Assembly: GCA_021775595.1 (NCBI GenBank)
Contig: JAJFHN010000058.1
Location: forward strand, 1 to 59,125
Length of the DNA stretch: 59,125 bases
Source of the DNA: Hyphomicrobiales bacterium
GTDB taxonomy: Bacteria > Pseudomonadota > Alphaproteobacteria > Rhizobiales > Methyloligellaceae
Direction: 5' to 3'
In this document: piece by piece, positions 9,132 through 17,506 of the stretch
Numbering within the stretch: the stretch's first letter is position 1
Layout of the letters: every line of letters starts with the position of its first letter
The notes under the pieces: model-generated
The model's input: the letters and a program-made list of their open reading frames with translations, nothing else
Databases searched by the model: none
Told to the model about the DNA's origin: nothing
Made by a program: the position numbers and the translations under genes

Positions 9132-9680
9132 TCACGAAAATCCGTGTACCGCCAGGGTACCGATCATGACGACTCCCACCAGCAGTTTTCCCGCTGTACC
9201 CAGCAACCGCCCGATAAGCGCGCCCCGGCCCACCGAGGCACTGTGCTCAAGCGTGTTGCCTTTCCACATTTCGCCCAAATAGGCGCCGGCATAGGCACCG
9301 CCCGCACCACCGGCCAGCGCGCCCAGCAGCGGACCGATTAGGGGAACCGGTAGACCGAAAATTGCGCCCGCGACGGAGCCGACAACGGTGCCAATGAGAG
9401 CCAGCGCAATCGCGCGCCGGCTGGCACCCTGATTGGCGGCGCCAGCCGCACCGGCGGAAAATTCCAACACTTCACCCAACGTCGCCAGAACCGCAAGAAC
9501 GCCGACGGTGTGCCAGCCGATCTGATCGGCGCTGGAGGGCAAAGCCCAAGCAAACAGTGCCGAGAAACCGACGATGATCCAGTTTCCGGGCAAGGCGACA
9601 AAGTTCGTTGTCCAGGCCGTGAGAGCACTCAGCAGGAGCACCACGAGCCAGGCGTAATGTGCAAATTCAACGTCAAACAT
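9132..9680 (-). CDS. DUF456 family membrane protein
   Basis: A 182-residue protein that is almost entirely hydrophobic, with Gly/Ala-rich helices (GTVVGSVAGAIFGLP, GALAGGAGGAYAGAYLGE) typical of DUF456. Five or so transmembrane segments are likely. The family's role is not established. The ATG at 9680 is the first plausible start. The gene is convergent with ychF, and 255 bases upstream show no gene. Confidence 0.8.
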   Translation of the reverse strand: MFDVEFAHYAWLVVLLLSALTAWTTNFVALPGNWIIVGFSALFAWALPSSADQIGWHTVGVLAVLATLGEVLEFSAGAAGAANQGASRRAIALALIGTVVGSVAGAIFGLPVPLIGPLLGALAGGAGGAYAGAYLGEMWKGNTLEHSASVGRGALIGRLLGTAGKLLVGVVMIGTLAVHGFS

Positions 9681-9935
9681 TGCGTGTCCATCTCACCTTC
9701 GCCAACCACCGACTGTGATGGCGCGAGCGTCAGCATCACCAGCCCCTTTATGTGGGGCTCATTGCAGGGGCACCAAGTGACAGGGCAAATTATTGTCTCT
9801 GGGGCGCGACGACAAGACGCCGTCATTAGCCTCATTGAGGCCAAACTTCCATCGAAACGTCGGATCCTCGATGCTGGACGATCCTCCGCCTTCAACTTCT
9901 CTCGTCCGGCGCCGCTTGATTAGGAGCCGCTTGCG

Positions 9936-10571
9936 ATGAGTAACCAACGGATATCCGGCATTGGCTCTCTGCTTCCAGCCCGCGCGATTGGGAAAAAATG
10001 GTGGCAGAAGTTGTTCATCTATCCGACGTTTTTGGGTGCGCTGTTGGGCGCCATCCCGACGGGGATAGACCTCTACAAATCTGTCCAATACGACATCGGT
10101 TTTTCCGATGTGAAGCACGCCGAGGAGCAACGGCGGTTGTGGATCAAGAACTTCGACTGCACTCAAAACATGTCCTACCAACAGGTCAAAACCAAAGAGG
10201 AAATAGCCGTACAAGTGGGCGCCTGCCCCAACGGCGACGTGCTGATCGAGGTCGCAGCCCCCCAATCCGATCGCATCCTTGAATGGATTTCGCTGCAGCG
10301 TTTGCGAAGTGAAGCAAGCCTCTCCTGGTTGTCGCCGATCGGTACCGCACATGCCGCATTGTGGAACCAGAGAGGCGTTGGGGTCTCACCAACGGCTTTC
10401 ACGCGGACCGCACAAGGCAGCGCCGACATCGTTTGCCAAACGATGAAAGACCAGACAAAAATCGTGCGGATCGTCCGAGAAAACGGCATCTGTTATCGCG
10501 AAGAGATCGAGGTGCTGAAAGGAAAAATCGCAAACCGGACACAGGTCTCCTGCAGCACAACGTGCTCGTGA
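9936..10571 (+). CDS. Hypothetical protein with one N-terminal membrane segment
   Basis: No family was recognised. The 211-residue product has a hydrophobic segment at about 28-48 (FIYPTFLGALLGAIPTGIDL) after a short basic N-terminus, so it is probably anchored with the rest outside the cytoplasm. Five Cys lie in the C-terminal part (FDCTQ, GACPNGD, IVCQTM, GICYRE, VSCSTTCS), consistent with disulfides. The start at 9936 follows AGGAGC. Coding looks real: it is not a shadow of another gene and has a clear ribosome site. Flanking gaps are 255 and 87 bases. Confidence 0.55.
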   Translation: MSNQRISGIGSLLPARAIGKKWWQKLFIYPTFLGALLGAIPTGIDLYKSVQYDIGFSDVKHAEEQRRLWIKNFDCTQNMSYQQVKTKEEIAVQVGACPNGDVLIEVAAPQSDRILEWISLQRLRSEASLSWLSPIGTAHAALWNQRGVGVSPTAFTRTAQGSADIVCQTMKDQTKIVRIVRENGICYREEIEVLKGKIANRTQVSCSTTCS

Positions 10572-10658
10572 CAACGTCATCGCTGGATCTTTTGGCCGTG
10601 ACTTGAATTTTGCTATCTGATCGGGACGACATGCCAGCCAATGCGCTAGAATGGATCG

Positions 10659-10823
10659 ATGTACTGGTTCATCATCGGAGCGATCTTCGGCATCATTCAC
10701 GTCATGATCGTCGGCGAGAAGCGCAGCCTGCCGCTCCCCAAAGATCCCATTCTCGGCGTCTTGGCCGCGGCCGTTCTTGGCGCGCTGACCTATGGCACGA
10801 TGATGTGGTTGATATTCAGCTGA
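10659..10823 (+). CDS. Small two-helix membrane protein (54 aa)
   Basis: A short frame beginning MYWFIIGAIFGIIHVMIVG and ending in GTMMWLIFS. Two hydrophobic helices are separated by a short charged turn (EKRSLPLPKDP). The positive-charge loop between two helices and the compact gene shape argue for a real small membrane protein. The ribosome site is weak (AGAATGGATCG). It fills the gap between the preceding hypothetical gene and the NUDIX gene on the same strand. No family recognised. Confidence 0.5.
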   Translation: MYWFIIGAIFGIIHVMIVGEKRSLPLPKDPILGVLAAAVLGALTYGTMMWLIFS

Positions 10824-10899
10824 AGGCGCCAGCCGCCTCAGCCTGCAATTGGACTGAATTGGAAATGCGCTCTCCTCTGCCCTAAGATGGGTCGGCATC

Positions 10900-11367
10900 A
10901 TGGGGATGATTCGCTTTCCAAGCTTCCTGGCGGCAGGCCGCCACACTCAATACGCCGTATTGCCGTATGTGCTGAGCGACGATGGCGTGCGCATCTGTCT
11001 GGTCTCGAGCCGGGAGAGCGGACGATGGGTGATACCCAAGGGTTGGCCCAAGGCCGGGCGCACGGCGCAAGTTCAAGCACAGAAAGAAGCGCTTGAGGAA
11101 GCCGGCCTTCGCGGCGAAATTGGCGCCAAGCCACTTGGCCGATATCACTACCGCAAGCGGCTGCATTACTTCTTTTCCGTTATCTGCCGGGTCAAGGTCT
11201 ACCCGCTTCGTGTTGAGACCCAGATGCTGTCCTGGGAGGAACAGGATTGGCGGGAGCTCAAATGGCTGCCACCAAGCGAGGCGGCGGCACTGGTCGAAGA
11301 ACCGGAGCTCGCCGCAATAATCTCTTCTTTCGCCGAAAAACAGGCAAATAAACCGGGTATTAAGTAG
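10900..11367 (+). CDS. NUDIX hydrolase
   Basis: A 155-residue NUDIX protein resembling diphosphoinositol-polyphosphate or diadenosine-polyphosphate hydrolases. The Nudix box region is PKGWPKAGRTAQVQAQKEAL followed by EEAGL, with the metal-binding Glu residues at about 63-67. The fold's first strand (QYAVLPYVLSDDGVRICLVSS) is also seen. Two near starts exist (10900, 10906). The gene sits between a small membrane protein and the phosphate transporter on the same strand, which fits a loose theme of phosphate metabolism but does not prove it. Confidence 0.85.
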   Translation: MGMIRFPSFLAAGRHTQYAVLPYVLSDDGVRICLVSSRESGRWVIPKGWPKAGRTAQVQAQKEALEEAGLRGEIGAKPLGRYHYRKRLHYFFSVICRVKVYPLRVETQMLSWEEQDWRELKWLPPSEAAALVEEPELAAIISSFAEKQANKPGIK

Positions 11368-11472
11368 GGAAGCGAATTGAATTCCGCGCCCGTCCGACTT
11401 ATTACGACCCTGCGCTGTTTATGACAGCTTGTGACACCGCACCGTGCGGCTGGTGTTATCGGGGAAAAGTGC

Positions 11473-12993
11473 ATGACGCTTCGGCGCCAGGACGCGGAAA
11501 GCCAGAAAGCGGCCCTGCGTAAAACCTCGCTCGACAAAGACCTGCTTAAGATAACCCGCGTCGAGCACGCGACGCGGTTTCTCACCCGCGGTCTGTTTGC
11601 TCCTGGGCTAGCACTTCTGTTCCTGGCGATTGCAGGCGTCATTGCTAGCCTGCAGATCGGCGTCCAAGCCAACACCGCCCTGATTGTGGCCGCGTCCATC
11701 CTTGGCGGCTATATGGCGCTCAATATCGGCGCCAACGACGTGGCCAACAACGTGGCCCCAGCCGTGGGCTCGCGCGCACTGACGCTCGGTGGCGCGCTTG
11801 TCATTGCCGCCATTTTCGAGAGCGCCGGAGCGCTGATCGCCGGCGGCGACGTGGTCAACACGATATCGAAGGGCATCATCGATCCGGCGCTTGTGCCAGA
11901 TTCAAAGACCTTCGTTTGGGCGATGATGGCGGCGCTGTTGTCGTCGGCGCTTTGGGTCAATCTTGCGACTTATGTTGGCGCGCCCGTTTCCACCACCCAT
12001 TCGGTGGTCGGCGGTGTCGCTGGCGCCGCGATCGCCGCCGTGGGCGTTGGCGCCGTCAACTGGACGACCATGTCGGCGATTGCCGCCAGCTGGGTGATTT
12101 CACCACTGATGGGCGGGGTCATCGCCGCAGCGTTTCTGGGCTTCATCAAGCACAACATCATCTATCGCGACGACAAAATCGCGGCGGTAAGGCGCTGGGT
12201 TCCTATGTTGCTCGCCTTCATGGCCGCTGCCTTTTCCTGCTATTTGGTCATGAAAGGGCTGAAGAAGGTCTGGAAGGTGGACTACGCAACCTTGGCGCTG
12301 ATTGGTCTTGCCGTCTATGCAGTCGCCTGGGGCAGCTTGAAGCCATGGGTGTACAAGCAATCGGTTGGTCTCGAAAACCGCAATCAGTCGCTGCGCCAAC
12401 TCTTTCACCTGCCATTGATTTGCTCGGCTGCGTTGCTCTCTTTTGCTCATGGTGCGAACGACGTTGCAAACGCGGTCGGCCCGCTCGCTGCAATTTTGAG
12501 CTCCGTCCAGTCTGGCGAAATCTCGGTGCAGGTCGGAATTCCCCTTTGGGTGATGTTGATCGGTGCTGCCGGAATCAGCTTGGGATTGTTTCTGTATGGC
12601 CCGAAATTGATCCGCATGGTCGGCGAGCAGATCACCAAGATGAACCCGATGCGCGCGTTTTGCGTCGCGCTGTCGGCTGCTATCACCGTGATTGTGGCAT
12701 CAGGGCTGGGGCTGCCAGTCAGCTCAACGCACATCGCTGTCGGCGCGGTGTTTGGCGTAGGCTTCTTCCGCGAGTACTACACCACCCACAGCAAACGCCG
12801 GCGCAACTATGTCAATTCGCGACGGACACAGAGCAATCCGAAAATCGGCGAGCCTGATCCACGCGAGCTGCGCCGACGCAAATTGGTACGCCGCTCCCAC
12901 TTCACCGTAATCATCGCCGCCTGGCTGATCACCGTGCCGGCCGCCGCGCTGCTTGCCGGCGCCATCTATCTCGCTTTGGTGGCGCTTAGCTGA
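11473..12993 (+). CDS. pit: Low-affinity inorganic phosphate transporter (PiT family)
   Basis: An inner-membrane phosphate (metal-phosphate) symporter. The two inverted PiT signature repeats are clear: GANDVANN at 86-93 and GANDVANA at 327-334. SSTHIAVGA occurs in the second half and STTHSVVGG in the first. About ten to twelve hydrophobic helices are expected over 506 residues. The ATG at 11473 with GGGGAA upstream is preferred to a GTG at 11431. An N-terminal hydrophilic tail of some 40 residues precedes the first helix. It stands alone, with 105 bases of leader. Confidence 0.92.
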   Translation: MTLRRQDAESQKAALRKTSLDKDLLKITRVEHATRFLTRGLFAPGLALLFLAIAGVIASLQIGVQANTALIVAASILGGYMALNIGANDVANNVAPAVGSRALTLGGALVIAAIFESAGALIAGGDVVNTISKGIIDPALVPDSKTFVWAMMAALLSSALWVNLATYVGAPVSTTHSVVGGVAGAAIAAVGVGAVNWTTMSAIAASWVISPLMGGVIAAAFLGFIKHNIIYRDDKIAAVRRWVPMLLAFMAAAFSCYLVMKGLKKVWKVDYATLALIGLAVYAVAWGSLKPWVYKQSVGLENRNQSLRQLFHLPLICSAALLSFAHGANDVANAVGPLAAILSSVQSGEISVQVGIPLWVMLIGAAGISLGLFLYGPKLIRMVGEQITKMNPMRAFCVALSAAITVIVASGLGLPVSSTHIAVGAVFGVGFFREYYTTHSKRRRNYVNSRRTQSNPKIGEPDPRELRRRKLVRRSHFTVIIAAWLITVPAAALLAGAIYLALVALS

Positions 12994-13076
12994 CGCGCCG
13001 TCTGGTTTCAAATTCGACCAAATGCGCTAAATCCAGCGGCGGCCGCGATTGACCGCCAGGCACAGGAGGCATCAAT

Positions 13077-13541
13077 TTGAGCGACAAGATCTATTGGGAA
13101 GACATTGAAATCGGGCAAGAATTTGCGTTGGGTGAAAAACGCATCGAGCGCGATGAGGTGATTGCCTTCGCCCACGAATTCGATCCCCAACCGTTCCATG
13201 TCGGTGAAGAAAGCGCCAAGGGGACCATGCTGGGGGAACTCACGGCGAGCGGTTGGCATACCTGCTGTATGATGATGCGGCTGATGTTCGATGGCTTCTT
13301 GTCAAAATCCTCATCACTGGGCTCAGGCGGGCTCGACGAGGTGAAATGGATCGAGCCGGTCCGCCCAGGCGACGTGATCAGCGGACGCTACCGGGTGCTT
13401 GAGAGCCGTGCGTCAAGCAGCAAGCCCACGCTCGGCATCTGCAAGGTGATTTGCGAAATTTTCAATCAAGACAACCGTCTTGTGATGACCTGCACATTCA
13501 CCCAATTCATGGGCCGGCGCGACAGCACGCAAACGCCGTGA
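13077..13541 (+). CDS. MaoC-like (R)-hydratase/dehydratase domain protein 1
   Basis: A hot-dog fold MaoC-type protein of 154 residues, a family that hydrates enoyl-CoA substrates. Typical features are WEDIEIGQEF at the N-terminus, FAHEFDPQPFH with the catalytic Asp/His pair, and LTASGWHTCCMMMRLM. The start is a TTG at 13077, fixed by a perfect AGGAGG at 13064-13069 seven bases before it. The stop overlaps the next gene's GTG (GTGA). With its partner it starts the plus-strand arm of the aromatic cluster, though its exact substrate there is unknown. Confidence 0.88.
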   Translation: MSDKIYWEDIEIGQEFALGEKRIERDEVIAFAHEFDPQPFHVGEESAKGTMLGELTASGWHTCCMMMRLMFDGFLSKSSSLGSGGLDEVKWIEPVRPGDVISGRYRVLESRASSSKPTLGICKVICEIFNQDNRLVMTCTFTQFMGRRDSTQTP

Positions 13542-14050
13542 CGGGTTTTTTCGAAGACATAGAAATCGGCCCTGTGATCGAGCTCGGCAGCCATGCGTTT
13601 ACCTCTGACGAGATCATCTCGTTCGCACAGCGCTTCGACCCTCAACCCTTTCACCTGAGCGAGGAAGCGGCGCGCGAAAGTTTGTTCGGCCATCTTTGCG
13701 CCTCGGGCTGGCATACGGCGTGTGTCTGGATGCGCTTGATGACCGCCTATCACACTCAACTGCGCGATGAGATCGCAGTCGAAGGCGGCCGCGTGCCGAA
13801 TTACGGGCCATCGCCGGGCATCCATGATCTCACATGGCCGGCGCCTGTTTATGTGAACGATGTGGTTCGCTTCACAACCCAAGTGCGCAAAAAACGAGAG
13901 CTCAGATCGCGACCGCACTGGGGTGTGATCGAGAGCTATAACGAAGGCATAAATCAAGATGGCGCAGCGGTTCTGCGCTTTTACGGAAATCTCTTTGTCG
14001 AGAGGCGCGAGTCGTCCCCAGAAAGCAATGGGGTGTCTGCCGAGAGTTGA
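13538..14050 (+). CDS. MaoC-like (R)-hydratase/dehydratase domain protein 2
   Basis: A second MaoC-type protein (170 residues), related to the preceding gene and overlapping it by 4 bases with a GTG start (VTGFFEDIEIG). It has the same FAQRFDPQPFHLSEE and CASGWHTACVWMRLM motifs, so the two probably arose by tandem duplication and may act as a heterodimer. Both motif copies keep the Asp-Pro-Gln-Pro-Phe-His active-site stretch. A possible longer start at 13451 reads through the neighbour and is rejected. Confidence 0.87.
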   Translation: MTGFFEDIEIGPVIELGSHAFTSDEIISFAQRFDPQPFHLSEEAARESLFGHLCASGWHTACVWMRLMTAYHTQLRDEIAVEGGRVPNYGPSPGIHDLTWPAPVYVNDVVRFTTQVRKKRELRSRPHWGVIESYNEGINQDGAAVLRFYGNLFVERRESSPESNGVSAES

Positions 14051-14116
14051 CATGCGGGCCTGCGCGCCGTTCGCTTGGAGGAGCGACTGAGCAGAACGCA
14101 TCTGGGAGGAGACGCC

Positions 14117-14887
14117 ATGGCCGCGCAATATGAGACGCTGAGTTATCGTAAAGAGGGCCAGCTCGGACGCTTGGAACTGCGCCGGCCCGAGCGGCTCAAC
14201 GCCGTGGCGATGACCGGCGCGCGAGAATTGCTCGATGTCGCCAGGCACATCGCCAAGGATGCCGACCTGCGCATGGTTGCGATCACCGGGCAGGGACGCG
14301 CCTTTTCAACGGGCATCGACCTCAAAGATCTCGCCGATGGCAAAATCGATCTCAGTTATTTCGATCTCTGGGACAGCGCGCTGCGTGTCTTCGAGACCAT
14401 GGATAAGCTCGTGCTCTGCCTGATCCATGGCTATGCCATTGGCGGCGGCTTGCAACTCGGTCTTGCCTCCGATGTGCGGGTCAGTACGCGCTCGGCGAAA
14501 CTCGGCCTGCCCGCTATCAAGGAAGGACTGATCCCAGGCCTCGGCACCTGGCGTCTGGCGCGTTATGTCGGCATGGGGCGCGCCAAATCGTTGATCATTC
14601 GAGGCAACATGATTGACGGCGTGGAAGCCGAACGGATCGGACTGGTCGATCATCTGATCGATGACGACGATCCCGGTTCCGCTTTCGAAGACTGGATCGG
14701 CGACTACGCCAAATCTAATTCGGCCGGCTGTCGCTATTCGAAGGAAATGCTGCTTGAGTGTTTTGATCTCGGATATGACGCCTTTTTTGCGAAATATCTC
14801 GAGCTGCAGAAACGCTCGACCGATGCCGCCGACTTTGCCGAAGCCATGGCCGCCTACCACGAGGAGAGACCGCCGGTGTGGGGCTAA
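14117..14887 (+). CDS. Enoyl-CoA hydratase/isomerase family protein
   Basis: A 256-residue crotonase. The CoA-binding/oxyanion motifs are GRAFSTGIDLKDLADG (about 64-79) and HGYAIGGGLQLGLASDVRV. The ATG at 14117 follows GGGAGGAG. Downstream GLPAIKEGLIPGLGTWRLAR replaces the classical GIxPGxGG segment, so the usual second catalytic Glu position is altered and the reaction may not be simple hydration. Its position just before benzoate-CoA ligase suggests work on a ring-derived CoA ester, which is inference. Confidence 0.85.
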   Translation: MAAQYETLSYRKEGQLGRLELRRPERLNAVAMTGARELLDVARHIAKDADLRMVAITGQGRAFSTGIDLKDLADGKIDLSYFDLWDSALRVFETMDKLVLCLIHGYAIGGGLQLGLASDVRVSTRSAKLGLPAIKEGLIPGLGTWRLARYVGMGRAKSLIIRGNMIDGVEAERIGLVDHLIDDDDPGSAFEDWIGDYAKSNSAGCRYSKEMLLECFDLGYDAFFAKYLELQKRSTDAADFAEAMAAYHEERPPVWG

Positions 14888-14923
14888 GCGATGCTCGATC
14901 AAAGCCATTGCGAGAGGAACTAT

Positions 14924-14953
14924 TGTGCATGCTGTGTGCACCAGGTGTTGACG
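14924..14953 (+). promoter_or_regulatory. TGTGCA direct repeat beside a possible -35, upstream of benzoate-CoA ligase
   Basis: TGTGCA occurs at 14924-14929 and again at 14935-14940, 11 bases apart (one helical turn), and TTGACG follows at 14948-14953. A third TGCA lies at 14967-14970. Operators of BzdR/BoxR-type regulators are known to contain repeated TGCA, and a boxR is present in this cluster, so this is a candidate BoxR operator. The -10 at the matching distance is poor. Confidence 0.4.
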
Positions 14954-15045
14954 ATGTTTCGCACCCTGCAGTAACGAGCAAGCATGTCAGACGCGCCGCG
15001 CCGTCTTCGATCAGGCGGCCGATGCTCCCGAAGTAGAGTGGTGTG

Positions 15046-16617
15046 ATGGACGACGCCAAATCGGTCTGGGCCAGTTTTCCACGCGATTACAACGCGGTTA
15101 GCGACTTCGTCGACAGCAATGTCGAGGCCGGACGCGGAGCCAAACCAGCCTTTATCGATCCGGCAAACGCGCTCACCTACGGATCTCTGCAAGAGCGCAG
15201 CAAACGGTTCGCCAACGCGCTGAAGAAAAATGGCGTCGAGCCCGAGCACCGGCTGGCGCTCATAATGCTCGACACCGTCGCGATGCCCGTTGCCTTTTGG
15301 GGCGCGCTGCGGGCCGGCGTCATTCCGATCCCGTTGAACACGCTCCTCACGGCCGAACAATACGCCTACATACTGCAAGACAGCCGCGCCACATCTGTCG
15401 TTGTATCCGCCTCGCTGCTGGCGACACTCGAGCCCGTTCTAAAGGCGCTGCCGGCGCTTCGCACGATCTTCGTATCGGACGGCGATGCGCCCGATGGCTG
15501 CCAGCATTTCGAACAGGCGTTGGATGATGCATCCAGCGAGTGTGAAACCGCGCAGACCTGCTGCGACGAGACCGCTTTTTGGCTGTATTCCTCCGGCTCG
15601 ACCGGCAAACCCAAGGGCGTCAAACACTTGCATGCGAGCTTGATGCACACCGCCAAGCTGTTCGGCCAGTCGGTGCTCGGCATCGAGGAGTCCGACGTCG
15701 TCTTTTCGGCAGCCAAACTGTTTTTCGCCTATGGCCTCGGTAATGCGATGTCGTTTCCCATGTCCGTCGGCGCCACTGCCGCGCTCTTGCCCGCAAGACC
15801 GACGCCCGAAGCCGTTATGGAGGTGATGGCGCGCCAAAATCCGTCGATTTTTTTCGGCGTGCCGACGCTGTATGCCGCCATGCTGGCTCATCCGGGCATC
15901 CCTTCAGGCGCCGGATCGTCCAAATTGCGGCTGTGTGTCTCGGCCGGCGAAGCGCTGCCCAAGGAGTTGGGCGAGCAATGGCGCACGCAGGTCGGCAGCG
16001 ACATCATCGACGGCATCGGCTCGACGGAGATGCTGCATATCTTCGTCTCCAACCGGCCGGGCAACGTGACCTACGGCGCCTCGGGTCTACCGGTGCCAGG
16101 CTATGCTGCCAAGATTGTCGCCCCCGATGGGGAACCCGTTGCTGATGGCGAGATCGGCGAACTGGTGGTTTCCGGGCCCTCGGCCGGCGAAGGCTATTGG
16201 AACCAACGCGAAAAGACCCGCGCCACGTTTGCCGGAGAGTGGACCTATACCAGCGACAATTATCGGCGCGGCGACGATGGGCTTTTCTATTATTGCGGCC
16301 GGGCGGACGATATGTTCAAGGTGAGCGGCAATTGGGTGTCGCCTTTCGACGTGGAATCGGCGTTGCTCTCGCACCAGGCCGTACTTGAGGCTGCGGTCGT
16401 CGGGAAGGAAGACGGCGAGGGCCTGCTGAAGCCAAAAGCCTTTATCGTCCTCAACCAAGGTTATGGCGATGGTCAGGAACTGATGGACGATCTCAAGGCG
16501 CATGTGAAATCGACCGCCGGACCTTGGAAGTATCCGCGTTGGATCGAAGTCATGGACGAATTGCCAAAGACCGCGACGGGCAAGATACAGCGTTTCAAAC
16601 TGCGCCAAGCCGGTTGA
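15046..16617 (+). CDS. bclA: Benzoate-CoA ligase
   Basis: Activates benzoate (or a close analogue) to the CoA thioester with ATP, the entry step of the box pathway. The 523-residue length and overall sequence fit the benzoate-CoA ligase group of ANL enzymes. The AMP-binding P-loop YSSGSTGKPKG is at 181-191, SAGEALPKEL and DGIGSTEMLHIF are family-typical, and the adenylation-essential Lys513 lies in TATGKIQRFKL. The ATG at 15046 is preferred to an adjacent GTG at 15043. It is 158 bases from the preceding hydratase, leaving room for its own promoter; an alpha/beta hydrolase follows 20 bases on. Confidence 0.92.
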   Translation: MDDAKSVWASFPRDYNAVSDFVDSNVEAGRGAKPAFIDPANALTYGSLQERSKRFANALKKNGVEPEHRLALIMLDTVAMPVAFWGALRAGVIPIPLNTLLTAEQYAYILQDSRATSVVVSASLLATLEPVLKALPALRTIFVSDGDAPDGCQHFEQALDDASSECETAQTCCDETAFWLYSSGSTGKPKGVKHLHASLMHTAKLFGQSVLGIEESDVVFSAAKLFFAYGLGNAMSFPMSVGATAALLPARPTPEAVMEVMARQNPSIFFGVPTLYAAMLAHPGIPSGAGSSKLRLCVSAGEALPKELGEQWRTQVGSDIIDGIGSTEMLHIFVSNRPGNVTYGASGLPVPGYAAKIVAPDGEPVADGEIGELVVSGPSAGEGYWNQREKTRATFAGEWTYTSDNYRRGDDGLFYYCGRADDMFKVSGNWVSPFDVESALLSHQAVLEAAVVGKEDGEGLLKPKAFIVLNQGYGDGQELMDDLKAHVKSTAGPWKYPRWIEVMDELPKTATGKIQRFKLRQAG

Positions 16618-16637
16618 GGCTCGGAGAGCGAGTACGA

Positions 16638-17462
16638 ATGGCATTCGACATAAAGGCCGATAGGATCGTGATCGACGGCGTATCGCTCGAATGCGCCTGG
16701 TATGGTCCGGCGCCGGACCGCGCGCCGACAATCGTGATGTTGCATGAAGGTCTGGGGTGCGTGGCGCTGTGGCGCGACTTTCCCGAACAGCTAGCCGAGC
16801 GCACGGGCTGCGGTGTGTTTGTCTATTCGCGCGCCGGCTATGGCGCTTCCGATCCGATCGACCTTCCGCGTCCCCTCACCTACATGGAGGATGAGGCGAA
16901 GCAGGTGGTGCCTGCTCTGCTGGACGAAATAGGTTTTCAGCGCGGCATATTGCTTGGCCACAGCGACGGCGCCTCGATCGCGGCTGTCTATGCCGGCAGC
17001 ATCGAAGATCATCGGGTGCGCGGCGTAGTGCTGTTTGCGCCGCATTTCTTTACCGAAGAACTGGGCCTTACCAGCATCGCTGCGGCAGGCGAGGCTTATG
17101 AAACCGGTGACCTGAGATCCCGCTTGGAGCGCTATCACGGAACAAACGTCGATTGTGCCTTTCATGGCTGGCACCAGGCGTGGCTCGCACCGGGGTTCCG
17201 TGGCTGGGACATTTTGGACAGCGTCGCCCATATCCGCGTGCCGATACTCATAGTTCAAGGACGCAGCGACGAATACGGCACGCTTGCTCAAATCGATAAG
17301 GCGGTCGAGGCGGCATACTGCCCGGTCGAGACGCTGATACTCGATGAATGCGGCCACGCACCCCATCTCGACCAAAGCGAGGCGACGTTAAACGAGACCG
17401 CCGCGTTTATCGAGCGGCTGATGGTGGTGCATGACGAGGCGCGTCCGCTGGCGCTTGGCTGA
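16638..17462 (+). CDS. Alpha/beta hydrolase of the benzoate cluster
   Basis: A 274-residue alpha/beta hydrolase with nucleophile motif GHSDG (Ser109), an acidic residue in VQGRSDEYG, and His in DECGHAPHLD completing the triad. Hydrolases of this type are often found with benzoate-CoA ligase and box genes, where a thioesterase or lactone/ester-cleaving housekeeping role has been suggested; none can be shown here. The ATG at 16638 has GGAGA upstream and lies 20 bases after the ligase stop, so the two are co-transcribed. It is convergent with the thiolase; the 44-base gap holds a weak GATTTT/AAAATC inverted repeat. Confidence 0.82.
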   Translation: MAFDIKADRIVIDGVSLECAWYGPAPDRAPTIVMLHEGLGCVALWRDFPEQLAERTGCGVFVYSRAGYGASDPIDLPRPLTYMEDEAKQVVPALLDEIGFQRGILLGHSDGASIAAVYAGSIEDHRVRGVVLFAPHFFTEELGLTSIAAAGEAYETGDLRSRLERYHGTNVDCAFHGWHQAWLAPGFRGWDILDSVAHIRVPILIVQGRSDEYGTLAQIDKAVEAAYCPVETLILDECGHAPHLDQSEATLNETAAFIERLMVVHDEARPLALG

Positions 17463-17506
17463 GCAGCGAATCCAGGCAATTTTAGCGAAGTCGATTTTCC
17501 GTAAAA

